A DNA stretch of 64,000 bases. Origin: an uncultured Pseudomonadota bacterium (GTDB taxonomy: Bacteria > Bdellovibrionota_B > Oligoflexia > Oligoflexales > CAIYRB01). The DNA is taken from NCBI GenBank assembly GCA_903915625.1, contig CAIWTN010000090.1, positions 130,226 to 194,225 on the forward strand, given 5' to 3'. The translations under genes and the position numbers were made by a program. Shown in pieces: positions 38,552 through 47,619 of the stretch (positions within the stretch are counted from its first letter, which is position 1; each line of letters begins with the position of its first letter). Below the pieces are notes generated by a model. The model was given only the letters and a program-made list of their open reading frames with translations, did no database searches and was not told the origin of the DNA.

Positions 38552-40027
38552 TTAGGTGCCGCAGAACGTTCGGTAGTCCCACTGCTCTTCGCCAGGTGGC
38601 AAGGCAAGGTCCCGAGCATCTAGCCGATCCTCATAAGGTCGGGCAAGGACGTCGTGAAGGCGCACAAATGGCGCCAGATCCCCTTGCAAAGCTGCGGCGA
38701 TGACCTCTTCAATACGATGATTGCGTGGGATAAAAGCTGGGTTCGCCCCCCGCATTAGTGCCGCTCTCGCCGCATCAGATCTGGACTCTTGCTGCGACCG
38801 GTGCTCCCAGCGCCTTAACCATCCGCCAATCGCCTCAAGGTCGGCGAAAAGACTTGTGATCACGGACGCCTCGGCCCCCTCCGCCACATCGGCTAGACGG
38901 CGAAAGCACAGAGTATAATCGACTTTGCTTGCGGCCATCATCGTGAGCAGGTCCTGTGCTAATGCCGCGTCGTCAGCGGTCTCGAGGGTCAGCCCAAGCT
39001 TGCGTCTTAGCCTCATCTGGTAAGCGGCAGTGTATTGAGGAGAAAAGGCCTTGAGACACTCGGTAAGAAGGGCTGTTGCTTTGGCTTCGACATGCCCCTC
39101 TTTTAGTACAAGTGGGAACAAGGCCTCGGCTAGTCTGGTCAGATTCCATTGCGCACAATTCGGCTGGTTTATAAAGGAATAGCGCCCATTGACATCGATA
39201 GAACTGAACGTCCGCTCCGGACTGTAGGTGTCAAGAAAGGCACATGGACCGTAGTCGATAGTCTCACCCGAGATCGCCATATTGTCTGTGTTCATGACTC
39301 CGTGGACGAAGCCAAGCGCCATCCAATGTGCGACTAGCTCAGCCTGTGACGCGATGACGGCTTCAAGCAGCGTGAGCGCGACCGACCCGTTACTGCTGCG
39401 ATCACGATATAAGCGAGCTAGAGCATAATTTGTCAGCCTCTCGAGGGCATCTACGTCCCGCCTTAATGCAACGTATTCAAAAGTACCCACACGCAAGTGA
39501 CTCAATGCCACACGAGTGAGCACTGCACCAGGACTTGGGATCTCGCGGTAGACCAGTTCGCCGGTAGCTACAGCGCATAGCGACCTAGTTGTCTTCACTC
39601 CGAGAGCGAACATGGCTTCGCTGACCAAATATTCACGCAAAACGGGTCCAATCGCTGCCCGGCCATCGCCTCGCCGCGAGTAGGGTGTGCGACCGGCACC
39701 CTTGAGTTGCACGTCGTAGCGCTTCCCGTCGCGCCCGGTGATCTCACCGAGCAAAATGGCTCGGCCGTCGCCAAGTTGGGGAACTAAGTGGCCGAACTGA
39801 TGACCGGCATAAGCCAGTGCAATTGGCTCGGCTCCGTTTGGAATCTTATTGCCGGCAAAAATGGCTACGCCGTCAGGACAGGTGATCTCATTGCGCGATA
39901 TGTGCAGAGTTTCAGCCAATGTATCATTAACAGCGAGCAGCTTCGGCTGAGTTACCGGGGTCGGCCTTACGCGTTCGAATAACAACTGTGGCAGTTGGAT
40001 GTAACTATGCTCGAATGGAATGGACAT
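38552..40027 (-). CDS. selO: Protein adenylyltransferase SelO (YdiU)
   Basis: A pseudokinase-fold enzyme that AMPylates proteins and responds to redox stress. Typical segments are AYAGHQFGHLVPQLGDGRAILLGE, VQLKGAGRTPYSRRGDGRAAIGP and FVHGVMNTDNMAISGETIDYGP, the inverted-nucleotide site. The ATG at 40027 (MSIPFEHSYIQLP) with AGAGG 6 nt upstream is preferred over the frame's extension to 40123, giving 491 residues. The C-terminus ends TFCGT with a normal Cys codon; there is no in-frame TGA selenocysteine. Confidence 0.94.
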   Translation of the reverse strand: MSIPFEHSYIQLPQLLFERVRPTPVTQPKLLAVNDTLAETLHISRNEITCPDGVAIFAGNKIPNGAEPIALAYAGHQFGHLVPQLGDGRAILLGEITGRDGKRYDVQLKGAGRTPYSRRGDGRAAIGPVLREYLVSEAMFALGVKTTRSLCAVATGELVYREIPSPGAVLTRVALSHLRVGTFEYVALRRDVDALERLTNYALARLYRDRSSNGSVALTLLEAVIASQAELVAHWMALGFVHGVMNTDNMAISGETIDYGPCAFLDTYSPERTFSSIDVNGRYSFINQPNCAQWNLTRLAEALFPLVLKEGHVEAKATALLTECLKAFSPQYTAAYQMRLRRKLGLTLETADDAALAQDLLTMMAASKVDYTLCFRRLADVAEGAEASVITSLFADLEAIGGWLRRWEHRSQQESRSDAARAALMRGANPAFIPRNHRIEEVIAAALQGDLAPFVRLHDVLARPYEDRLDARDLALPPGEEQWDYRTFCGT

Positions 40028-40154
40028 CTTTAACCTCTGCAAGAAATCCTGAATTTTGGTCTTCCACCGCTCGAGGTGGCTTTGTCCCAAGCCCAACCCC
40101 ACACTGGGGCACAACTGTAACATGCTGTAAACTCTATAAACATTTCGATCTTTA

Positions 40155-40166
40155 TGAGGGCCCTCA
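40155..40166. promoter_or_regulatory. Perfect 12-bp palindrome upstream of the matrixin gene
   Basis: TGAGGGCCCTCA lies in the 210-bp gap between the divergent selO and matrixin genes, about 70 nt before the latter's ATG. It could be an operator; no second copy is seen. Confidence 0.3.
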
Positions 40167-40237
40167 AGTCATGGGGGTGTTTTGACGATACCCTTTAAAA
40201 CGTGCAAAAGATTGTTGCACGGTCTAAGGGAGCGTTC

Positions 40238-41083
40238 ATGCCGCGTTTCGGCTTCCAATATACATCGCTAATATCTGTAACCATGGGTGTTTTTATGACA
40301 TTTGTGGCCTGCGGATCTCAGCTATATAAGGTCTCAATGCACGGTGATAGCGGACCTAGGCCAACGGTGCAATCCGCTAAAGTTGGTGCAACTACGGCAT
40401 CAGCTTCCGGGGACAAGCTAAATCCAAGTTCTGCAACCTATGGTATCCATGCGCCGGAAGGTTGGGTGTCACTGCCGATCCACTACAAGTTCGATACCCG
40501 TATGGATTCAGTGCAAAGAGTGCAAATTCAGCGGGCGATGCGTACCTGGGAAACGGCGGTAGGCAAGCAATTGTTCAATTACGACGGTATTCAGACTGGA
40601 GTGAACGGTGATTCTTTTCCCGATTTGTATAGCTCTTTAGACGACGGCATTAACGGACTCTACTTCGACAATAATTGGGCTAAAACGGGAAAAGATCGAG
40701 TAGTTCTAGCCACCACGATTTGGGACAACGAAAGCGACGTTAGTGACCGCATGCTCACTGCTGATATGCGCTACAACAACAACGATTACACATTTGGCGA
40801 CAGTATGGTTTTGTGGCCGGAAGAAGGGCGGGAAGTTGCTGATTTACAAACTGTAGCTACTCATGAACTTGGCCATTTTCTCGGTCTAAACCATGTCGAG
40901 TCAAACGTAGATCCACAATCGATCATGGTGCCCTCTCTTTATATCGGGCAGGGCGTGACGCAACGCGGCATATCTAGCGGTGACATTAAGAGACTTCAGT
41001 TGATCTATGGCTGCTCCGGTTCTGCATGCGACGTTGAGGCGACTCATCTCAAGATCGTAAGATCGGTAAAAGATCCTGGATGA
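40238..41083 (+). CDS. Matrixin-family zinc metalloprotease, probable lipoprotein
   Basis: An exported protease of 281 residues. HELGHFLGLNH is the extended HExxHxxGxxH zinc motif, and SIMVPSL provides the Met-turn, together defining metzincins of the matrixin (M10A) kind. The N-terminus ends in a lipobox-like FVACG, suggesting lipid anchoring. The domain spans roughly residues 85-265 of the mature protein. ATG 40238 is chosen because GGGAG lies 6 nt upstream; a GTG at 40202 would add 12 codons. Matrixins in predatory or surface-active bacteria often act on extracellular proteins. Confidence 0.88.
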   Translation: MPRFGFQYTSLISVTMGVFMTFVACGSQLYKVSMHGDSGPRPTVQSAKVGATTASASGDKLNPSSATYGIHAPEGWVSLPIHYKFDTRMDSVQRVQIQRAMRTWETAVGKQLFNYDGIQTGVNGDSFPDLYSSLDDGINGLYFDNNWAKTGKDRVVLATTIWDNESDVSDRMLTADMRYNNNDYTFGDSMVLWPEEGREVADLQTVATHELGHFLGLNHVESNVDPQSIMVPSLYIGQGVTQRGISSGDIKRLQLIYGCSGSACDVEATHLKIVRSVKDPG

Positions 41084-41115
41084 GTGCCACGCAGACGGCG
41101 ACTTGGTAGTCGCAT

Positions 41116-43785
41116 TTAACCTAAGAGCTTTGTGATTAAGTCACCAGCAGCAGCTAAGACCAGTGGTTCTTTTTCGGGAAACTTCGATCCAGCCTGTGCC
41201 TTATCGGGCCTGCCTCCACCGCGACCGTCGGCGAGCTTGCTCAGCTCTTTGATCAAGTCTCCGGCTTTGATTTTGCTACGGGCTTCGGCACCGACTGCAG
41301 CCATTAATGAGAGATTGCCATCTTCGACTTGTGTTAGGAAAGCCACGCCATTACCTAGCTTACTAGCTAGACTGTCGAGCAGCACTTGATGGGTATCACG
41401 TGGAAAAGCAGCGGCATCAATTTTCTTAACTAGAAAAAGTGTGCCTCCGATGGACTTAGCGTCTTGCGCTATCAGTGCGTCAACTCGGTGATTGACTTGT
41501 TCCAGTCGGATGGCCTTAAGCTCTTTGTCATAGCCTCGCAATCGTTCTGTCAACTCACCCACTTTGTGCTCGATGTCCTCTGGCTTCACCTTCAAAGAGC
41601 GTGCAAGGTTATTTAGCGTGTTAGCCTGTTGGCGCGACTGCGCTAGGGCGACAAGCCCCGTCACAGCTTCAATGCGGCGAATTCCGGCAGCGATCGAAGT
41701 CTCCGACACAATGCGGAAGAGTCCAATTTGACCCGTTGCCTCAGCATGGGTCCCGCCACACAATTCGTAGCTGAATTCCCCCATTTTGATGGTGCGGACT
41801 CGGTCGCCATATTTCTCGCCGAAGAGAGCTGCAGCCCCGTCACGCTTAGCTTCATCCAGGCCTTTTTCCGCGATAGCGATGCCGTGATTGGCTAGAATTT
41901 CTGCATTCACAAGAGATTCTACCGTGGCCTGCTCTTCTTCTGTTAAAGCGCGTGGCTGAGTAAAGTCGAAGCGCAGTCCTTCCGGCGCCACCCGAGAGCC
42001 CTGTTGCTGGACGTGTGGGCCCAATACTTTTCTCAAGGCTGCATGCAAAAGGTGTGTTGCGGAATGATTGCGGACTGTGGCGGTCCGAGAAGCCTGGTCT
42101 ACCTTTGCGTGGACATGCTTTATCTTGTCAGGTGATAGCAAGCCACTTATCAAGGAACATCTGTGCACGTGCATTTCTAGAATCTTGAAGGTGTTCGTGA
42201 CACGCAATTCAAGGTCATCAGACTTTAGCCATCCGGTATCACCGACTTGCCCACCCGATTCCGCATAAAATGGAGAGCGATCAAGGCAGATTAAAATGTC
42301 GTCACCCAACTCACGGTAGCGAGTAACTTTAGCGTCTGTTGTTAGCTCCTGATAGCCAACAAACTTGGTGTCTTTTTGAGGCAGTAACACCACCCAGCCT
42401 TCATCTGCGGCTAGGCTAGCATCAAACTTGGCTGCGCTTCGGGCGCGTTCTCTTTGCTCTTCCATTGCAGCAGCAAAGCCAGCTTGGTCCAGGCTTAGTC
42501 CCTGCTCTTCAGCCAATACGCCAGTCAAGTCGACTGGGAACCCGTACGTGTCATAAAGGAGAAAGGCTTCACTGCCGGGGATAACGCTGCGATTATTTGC
42601 GCGCGTCTCTGCTGCTATCTTCGCAAAGCGGGTGAGACCATCGCGAAGGGTGCGCATGAAGCGCTCTTCTTCAGCCTGTATCACTTGCGCAATATAATCC
42701 TGCCGCTGAGCAAGCTCAGGAAAAGCGTCGCCCATGACATCGACCAGAGTGGGCAATAGCTTATAGATGAAGGGCTCTTTCTGGTTTAGCTCTTGGCTGA
42801 AACGGCTGGCTCGCCGAAGAATCCGGCGCAACACATATCCACGCCCCTCATTGCCGGGGGTAGCGCCATCAGCGATAGCAAAGGCAAGTGCGCGCAAGTG
42901 GTCGGCGATGACTCTGTGGGGCGTACCTTTACTACCCTGGTCGTACGGCACGCCAGTGGTGTCAGCGATTCGGTCGATTAGAGGCCTAAAAACGTCCGTT
43001 TCGTAATTTGACCCGGTACCTTGGATAATTGATAAAACCCGCTCAAAGCCCATCCCGGTATCAACATGTTTTGCTACTAACGGCTTTAAATCGCGGTTTT
43101 GCAGTCTCTCGTACTGCATGAAAACGTTATTCCAGATTTCTATGTAGCGCGCGTTCGTTCCGTTGACGCCTAAGACTGGGTCGGAAAAAGTTGCAGCCTG
43201 TGTGCTTAGGTCGCCCATATCAAAATGGATTTCCGTACATGGGCCGCAAGGGCCGACGTCACCCATCTCCCAGAAGTTCGATTTTTCTCCAAAGCGCATG
43301 ATGCGATCGTGCGAGATATCTGTTTCATTCTTCCAGATGGCCTCAGCTTCATCGTCGTCGTTGTAAATGGTGGCAAATAATCGATCTTTCGGCAGTTTCC
43401 ATACTTCGGTAAGGAGTTCCCAGGACCAGCGAATTGCTTCCTTCTTGTAATAGTCGCCAAAAGACCAATTGCCGAGCATTTCAAAAAATGTGTGGTGATA
43501 GGTGTCGCGTCCGACTTCATCTAAGTCATTGTGTTTGCCAGAGACGCGCAAACATTTTTGTGAGTTTACGGCTCGCTTGAGTCCCAAGCGATTGTCGCCA
43601 AGGAAAATCGACTTAAACTGATTCATACCTGAGTTAATAAAAAGCAGTGTCGGGTCGTCGTGTGGCACCACTGGCGAGGACGGGACAAACGTGTGCCCAC
43701 GTTCCCTAAAAAAATCAATAAATGACTGTCTGATTTCCTTGCCGGTGAGATGCGGGATGCCCCATTTATTGACCGATTTGCTCAT
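41116..43785 (-). CDS. alaS: Alanyl-tRNA synthetase
   Basis: Charges tRNA-Ala. The 889 residues cover the full bacterial layout. Class II catalytic motifs are in the first 350 residues (RGHTFVPSSPVVPHDDPTLLF, HTFFEMLGNWSFGDYYKKEAI and RGYVLRRILRRA). The editing domain follows, with zinc motif HSATHLLHAAL and CGGTHAEATG. The C-terminal DHHA1 part has GGGRPDKAQAGS. The start at 43785 lacks a good Shine-Dalgarno site and lies 17 nt after the 3' end of an intrinsic terminator (43803-43838), so readthrough or attenuation is suspected. Confidence 0.97.
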   Translation of the reverse strand: MSKSVNKWGIPHLTGKEIRQSFIDFFRERGHTFVPSSPVVPHDDPTLLFINSGMNQFKSIFLGDNRLGLKRAVNSQKCLRVSGKHNDLDEVGRDTYHHTFFEMLGNWSFGDYYKKEAIRWSWELLTEVWKLPKDRLFATIYNDDDEAEAIWKNETDISHDRIMRFGEKSNFWEMGDVGPCGPCTEIHFDMGDLSTQAATFSDPVLGVNGTNARYIEIWNNVFMQYERLQNRDLKPLVAKHVDTGMGFERVLSIIQGTGSNYETDVFRPLIDRIADTTGVPYDQGSKGTPHRVIADHLRALAFAIADGATPGNEGRGYVLRRILRRASRFSQELNQKEPFIYKLLPTLVDVMGDAFPELAQRQDYIAQVIQAEEERFMRTLRDGLTRFAKIAAETRANNRSVIPGSEAFLLYDTYGFPVDLTGVLAEEQGLSLDQAGFAAAMEEQRERARSAAKFDASLAADEGWVVLLPQKDTKFVGYQELTTDAKVTRYRELGDDILICLDRSPFYAESGGQVGDTGWLKSDDLELRVTNTFKILEMHVHRCSLISGLLSPDKIKHVHAKVDQASRTATVRNHSATHLLHAALRKVLGPHVQQQGSRVAPEGLRFDFTQPRALTEEEQATVESLVNAEILANHGIAIAEKGLDEAKRDGAAALFGEKYGDRVRTIKMGEFSYELCGGTHAEATGQIGLFRIVSETSIAAGIRRIEAVTGLVALAQSRQQANTLNNLARSLKVKPEDIEHKVGELTERLRGYDKELKAIRLEQVNHRVDALIAQDAKSIGGTLFLVKKIDAAAFPRDTHQVLLDSLASKLGNGVAFLTQVEDGNLSLMAAVGAEARSKIKAGDLIKELSKLADGRGGGRPDKAQAGSKFPEKEPLVLAAAGDLITKLLG

Positions 43786-43802
43786 AGCGACGCTAGTGTC
43801 CT

Positions 43803-43838
43803 AAAAAAAAGTTTGGCCCGGTCGAACCGGGCCAAACT
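43803..43838 (-). terminator. Strong intrinsic terminator between the FKBP gene and alaS
   Basis: On the minus strand a perfect 13-bp GC-rich stem (AGTTTGGCCCGGT with its complement) closes on a 3-nt loop and is followed at once by eight T residues. It lies 29 nt after the FKBP stop. The alaS ATG is only 17 nt beyond the T-run, leaving no room for a full promoter in between. Confidence 0.93.
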
Positions 43839-43866
43839 AGGTGTTGGTTCGTTATAAAGACAGTGC

Positions 43867-44484
43867 TTACTCCACTTTCAGCAATTCGATTTCAAATGCT
43901 AGCGTGGAGTTTGGTGGGATTACGCCACCGACAGAACGATTACCGTAGGCTAGGTTTGCAGGGATGACAAGCTTGCGAATGCCGCCTTCTTTCATTCCTT
44001 TAAGGCCTTGATCCCAGCCGGCGATGACCATACCCGAGCCGAGTACAAAACTAAATGGTGTACCGCGGTCTTTGTTGCTGTCGAACTTTGTACCGTTAAG
44101 TAGGGTCCCTGTGTAGTTAACCGAGACTTTTTTACCTTCGGTAGCGACTGCGCCAGTGCCGACTTTAACATCGGTGATCTGGAGCGTTGTGCCGCCTGTT
44201 GGATCGTTTGCAGCTGGAGCTGCAGCAGGGGCCTCAGCCGGTGCAGCAGCTGGAGCCGCTGCAGTTGCGTCTGCTGGTGCAGTTGCTTGAGCAGTTGCAT
44301 CTGCGGGTGCTGCTTCAGGAGCAGGAGCAGTTAGGTTAGCTGCTGCATTTGGATCAGTTACAGCTGCTGACGTATCAGCTGCCTTTGGAGCTTCCTCTTT
44401 TTTCGAGCATTGTTCGCAACCTGCTAGAACCACACAAGTTGCCGCCACCAATGCTAATGGAAATGATGCTCTCTTCATTGACAT
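43867..44484 (-). CDS. FKBP-type peptidyl-prolyl isomerase lipoprotein
   Basis: An exported 205-residue protein. The signal ends in the lipobox VLAGC near residue 23. Residues ~30-95 are an Ala/Pro/Thr-rich flexible linker with repeated PAEAPAAAPA-like units. The C-terminal ~110 residues are a full FKBP domain (VSVNYTGTLLNGTKFDSN, VIAGWDQGLKGMKEGG, IPANLAYGNRS, IPPNSTLAFEIELL). It should assist folding of periplasmic or surface proteins while tethered to a membrane. It stands alone on the minus strand and ends at a strong intrinsic terminator. Confidence 0.93.
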   Translation of the reverse strand: MSMKRASFPLALVAATCVVLAGCEQCSKKEEAPKAADTSAAVTDPNAAANLTAPAPEAAPADATAQATAPADATAAAPAAAPAEAPAAAPAANDPTGGTTLQITDVKVGTGAVATEGKKVSVNYTGTLLNGTKFDSNKDRGTPFSFVLGSGMVIAGWDQGLKGMKEGGIRKLVIPANLAYGNRSVGGVIPPNSTLAFEIELLKVE

Positions 44485-44589
44485 CTCGTATATCTAAGGG
44501 TTAACGGCTTCATGGACTTCTCTAAAAAGGGTAATATGATCTGGGCCATGGGTCAACCATATCAATCATTTCAGTGGACTAAAGGCTTC

Positions 44590-45549
44590 TCATGACTGGC
44601 TGAGGTCGGCCTCGATGAGGGAGACCAACTCATCGTAGTAGTCGTTCTTGTCATGTGGTGCCTTTAGCAAGCGCGGGCTAGTCAGGTTGATTTCGGAGAC
44701 GAAGCCCCCGATGATATCGAAGCCTATGAAGGCGACGCCCTCGGCCAAGAGGGATGTGGCGATGCGAGTCACTCTCTCTGTCTCAACTGTACTGGGCTCA
44801 TAGGTTTCGAGTTGTGCTCCGGCGCGAGTATTAGCCAGAAAGTTTCCACTGAGCGGACGTTTTAGGCACCATGCGACGGGCTTTCCAAATGCGGTGAAAG
44901 CCCTAACCTCGCCGGCAAATACGGCTTTATCGAATGGTTGTATAAGTCGCATCGACTGACCGTGCTGCGTAGCATCTTCCAGTTTGGCTCTAATCTGATC
45001 TTCGCCCTCAAGCGCAAGCTGCAAGCGTTCAACGCCGCGGCCGCCGAAGAGGGTCAGTGGTTTCAAGATAGCGTCGCCGGCAGCGTCGTTGCGAACAAAC
45101 TCCAAGAGAGCCTGCGGGTCGCACGACACCAGTGCTTGGTGGCAGTCTTGGGGAAAAAGGAAAATTGCCAATTTTTCATTGAAACGTCGCAAGGCTTGAG
45201 GGGCGTTATAAACTCGTGCCGACGGCAGAGCCGTATCGAGGAGCCATGTTGTAGCAACGTAGTCCAGATCATAAGGTGGGTCTTTGCGCATGTGCACCGC
45301 ATCGAAGGAACGCAGGCTGCGCACTGTTCGGGTGTCTTCTGTAAAGTCCGTAGGGCTGCCATTGAACCTTAAGATCGCGCAATTAGCGTCTGCGCTGTCA
45401 CGGGTATTTGACCAGGACAGCTGTGTTGGAGTGCAGCTATAAACTGTGTGGCCACGCCGGCTCAGTTTGTACATCATGCGTAAGGACGAATCCAAGGGAC
45501 GATTCAGCGAGGCTAGTGGGTCCATTACGAAAAGGTGTGTCGAGCTCAT
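44590..45549 (-). CDS. gshB: Glutathione synthetase-like ATP-grasp protein
   Basis: A 319-residue ATP-grasp enzyme. The N-terminal layout (FVMDPLASLNRPLDSSLRMMYKLSRRGHTVY) is that of prokaryotic GshB, as are AVHMRKDPPYDLDYV, VYNAPQALRRFNEKL, the Gly-rich ATP loop ILKPLTLFGGRGV, and FIGFDIIGGFVSEIN with metal-binding residues. It ligates glycine to gamma-glutamylcysteine. No gshA is in the window. The start is ATG 45549. It is divergent from pgk. Confidence 0.9.
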   Translation of the reverse strand: MSSTHLFVMDPLASLNRPLDSSLRMMYKLSRRGHTVYSCTPTQLSWSNTRDSADANCAILRFNGSPTDFTEDTRTVRSLRSFDAVHMRKDPPYDLDYVATTWLLDTALPSARVYNAPQALRRFNEKLAIFLFPQDCHQALVSCDPQALLEFVRNDAAGDAILKPLTLFGGRGVERLQLALEGEDQIRAKLEDATQHGQSMRLIQPFDKAVFAGEVRAFTAFGKPVAWCLKRPLSGNFLANTRAGAQLETYEPSTVETERVTRIATSLLAEGVAFIGFDIIGGFVSEINLTSPRLLKAPHDKNDYYDELVSLIEADLSQS

Positions 45550-45647
45550 CTACCATGCCCCCCACTTGCGATACCAAGGGTCTAATGTTATGACCCGATG
45601 TCTACCGGGATAATGATTTGTACCGAAATTTTACGTTGGGATCCCCT

Positions 45648-46835
45648 ATGAACTTACGCACGCTGCAAGATCTTGACTTCGTCGGGAAGAAAGTATTTCT
45701 CCGCCTGGACCTGAATGTACCGCTTAAAAACGGTGTCATTAAGGACGACACGCGTATTCGGGAGGCCATCCCGACTATAAAGTATATCCTTGAGCGTACC
45801 AATAAAGTCGCTATCGCTAGTCACTTAGGGCGACCGGATGGTGAAGTTGACCTCAACTATTCACTCGAACCCGTGGGCGTACGCTTGGCGGAACTGCTGC
45901 AGCGTGATGTGGTGTTCGTTAATGACTATATGACAGAGCCCTACGATCAGGTCTTAGGTCAACTTGACCCGCAGCAGCTTGTGCTCCTAGAAAACCTGCG
46001 CTTCAATGCCGGAGAGACTAAGAACGACCTAGATTTCTGCCGTCAATTGGCACGTGGCATCGATCTTTACGTAAACGACGCATTTGGTACCGCGCATAGA
46101 GCTCATGCTTCCACAGTTGGTGTGGCTGACCTGCTTGATCCGAATCGGCGTGCTGCTGGATTGCTGATGGAGAAGGAGATTCAGGCTTTGGGGTCAATCC
46201 TCAATCATCCCGAGGCCCCATTCACAGTCATCATGGGCGGAGCTAAGGTTTCCGACAAGATTGCAGTAATTTTGAGCCTCCTCAATCGCTGTAATCACTT
46301 AATCATTGGTGGGGCCATGGCCTACACCTTTCTGAAATACAAAGGACACGCTGTCGGCTCGTCAAAAGTGGAAGCCGACCGCATGGACCTTGTCGAGACT
46401 ATCTTCCGCAATGCGGAAGCTAGACGGGTTCAGATCCATCTGCCAATCGATCATGGATGTGCTGCTGCTTTCAAGGAAGACGCAGTTCGTGAAGACATAG
46501 CTGAGCGAGCTATACCAGCAGGCCTTATGGGTCTCGATATCGGACCCAAAACAGTAGAGGCCTATGGTCGGGTCATTCGTAATTCGCGGACAGTGTTCTG
46601 GAATGGGCCTATGGGAGTCTTTGAGTGGAAGGCTTTTGCCCAGGGAACGATGGACATAGCGCGAGCTGTCGCGGCTTGTGAAGGTCGGACGGTAGTTGGT
46701 GGTGGTGACAGCGTCTCTGCTGCGAATCAGGCGGGTGTTGCTGATAAGATCTCGCACGTTTCGACGGGCGGTGGGGCTGCACTTGAGTTCCTCGAGGGCC
46801 GCGTTCTGCCCGGTATCAAAGTTCTTCTTAAGTGA
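45648..46835 (+). CDS. pgk: Phosphoglycerate kinase
   Basis: A glycolytic enzyme transferring phosphate between 1,3-bisphosphoglycerate and ADP. The 395 residues match the family. Motifs are FLRLDLNVPL and IASHLGRPDG (substrate site), YVNDAFGTAHRAHASTVG, the nucleotide site VIMGGAKVSDKI, VFWNGPMGVFEW and VGGGDSVSAANQAG, with the C-terminal STGGGAALEFLEG. ATG 45648 is preferred; a TTG at 45618 would add 10 codons. tpiA starts 14 bp after the stop. Confidence 0.97.
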   Translation: MNLRTLQDLDFVGKKVFLRLDLNVPLKNGVIKDDTRIREAIPTIKYILERTNKVAIASHLGRPDGEVDLNYSLEPVGVRLAELLQRDVVFVNDYMTEPYDQVLGQLDPQQLVLLENLRFNAGETKNDLDFCRQLARGIDLYVNDAFGTAHRAHASTVGVADLLDPNRRAAGLLMEKEIQALGSILNHPEAPFTVIMGGAKVSDKIAVILSLLNRCNHLIIGGAMAYTFLKYKGHAVGSSKVEADRMDLVETIFRNAEARRVQIHLPIDHGCAAAFKEDAVREDIAERAIPAGLMGLDIGPKTVEAYGRVIRNSRTVFWNGPMGVFEWKAFAQGTMDIARAVAACEGRTVVGGGDSVSAANQAGVADKISHVSTGGGAALEFLEGRVLPGIKVLLK

Positions 46836-46848
46836 GGCCGAAAAGACG

Positions 46849-47619
46849 ATGAAGCGTATCAAAATGTTGGCCGGAAACTGGAAGATGAACAAACTCAACC
46901 GTGACCTGGCTGGGTTTTTCGGGACTTTTTTTGAGGCGGTTGGTTGGCACCAAGATGAGTCGTTGAGCGACCGTGTGGACGTGTTGTTCGCCGTGCCGCC
47001 GACGCTGCTAGCGCATGCAGTGCCGCTTGCGGAACCTAGTGGTGTCCGGATTGCGGCACAAAATATTCATTGGGAAACAGCTGGCGCCTTCACTGGCGAA
47101 GTGTCAGTACCCATGATTAAAGAGGTCGGTGTCAGCGCGACACTAATTGGTCACAGTGAACGTCGGCAGTATTTTGCCGAGACAGATGTAACGGTCGCCA
47201 AGAAAACTAAGGCGTCGCTTGTTCACGAGGTGCTGCCAATTGTCTGCGTTGGGGAGACATTAGAGCAACGTGAAGCGGGACTTACCCAAGACGTAGTAGC
47301 GCGCCAAGTAAAAGCAGCCTTGGCTGACATTCAAGATCCCAAAGATTTGATTCTGGCTTACGAGCCTGTCTGGGCTATCGGCACGGGCAGGTCGGCTTCA
47401 GCGGCCCAGGCGCAGGAGGTACACGCCGAGATCCGCGGATTACTCTTGGCCTTATTTGGTCACAGCATTGGCTCGGGGATTCGCATTCTTTATGGCGGCA
47501 GTGCCACGCCAAATAATATTGGCGAGTTGCTATCTCAAAAAGATATCGATGGCGCGCTGGTGGGTGGCGCATCACTGAAGCCAGAGGACTTTGCGAAGAT
47601 GGTACGAGCCGCCCTTTAA
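46849..47619 (+). CDS. tpiA: Triosephosphate isomerase
   Basis: Interconverts dihydroxyacetone phosphate and glyceraldehyde 3-phosphate. The 256 residues hold the complete active site: AGNWKMN (Asn, Lys), IGHSERR (His), YEPVWAIGTGR (Glu) and LYGGSATPNNI (phosphate loop). The frame is open from 46696, but that part is out-of-frame pgk sequence; ATG 46849 begins MKRIKMLAGNWKM. It forms a pgk-tpiA unit and ends with a 4-nt overlap of the convergent trmFO stop. Confidence 0.97.
   Translation: MKRIKMLAGNWKMNKLNRDLAGFFGTFFEAVGWHQDESLSDRVDVLFAVPPTLLAHAVPLAEPSGVRIAAQNIHWETAGAFTGEVSVPMIKEVGVSATLIGHSERRQYFAETDVTVAKKTKASLVHEVLPIVCVGETLEQREAGLTQDVVARQVKAALADIQDPKDLILAYEPVWAIGTGRSASAAQAQEVHAEIRGLLLALFGHSIGSGIRILYGGSATPNNIGELLSQKDIDGALVGGASLKPEDFAKMVRAAL

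Noticed and set aside
38552..38570. Selenocysteine in SelO
   Set aside because: The C-terminal residue is encoded by a Cys codon followed by normal residues and stop; no in-frame TGA is read through.
44200..44400. Tandem DNA repeat or CRISPR-like array
   Set aside because: The repetitive DNA encodes the Ala/Pro-rich linker of the FKBP lipoprotein; units are irregular and within a gene.
46696..46848. N-terminal extension of tpiA
   Set aside because: The extension is pgk sequence in another frame; tpiA has its natural Met at 46849.
46362..46898. 178-residue minus-strand ORF across the pgk/tpiA junction
   Set aside because: It is the antisense shadow of pgk, with no ribosome site and no recognisable family.
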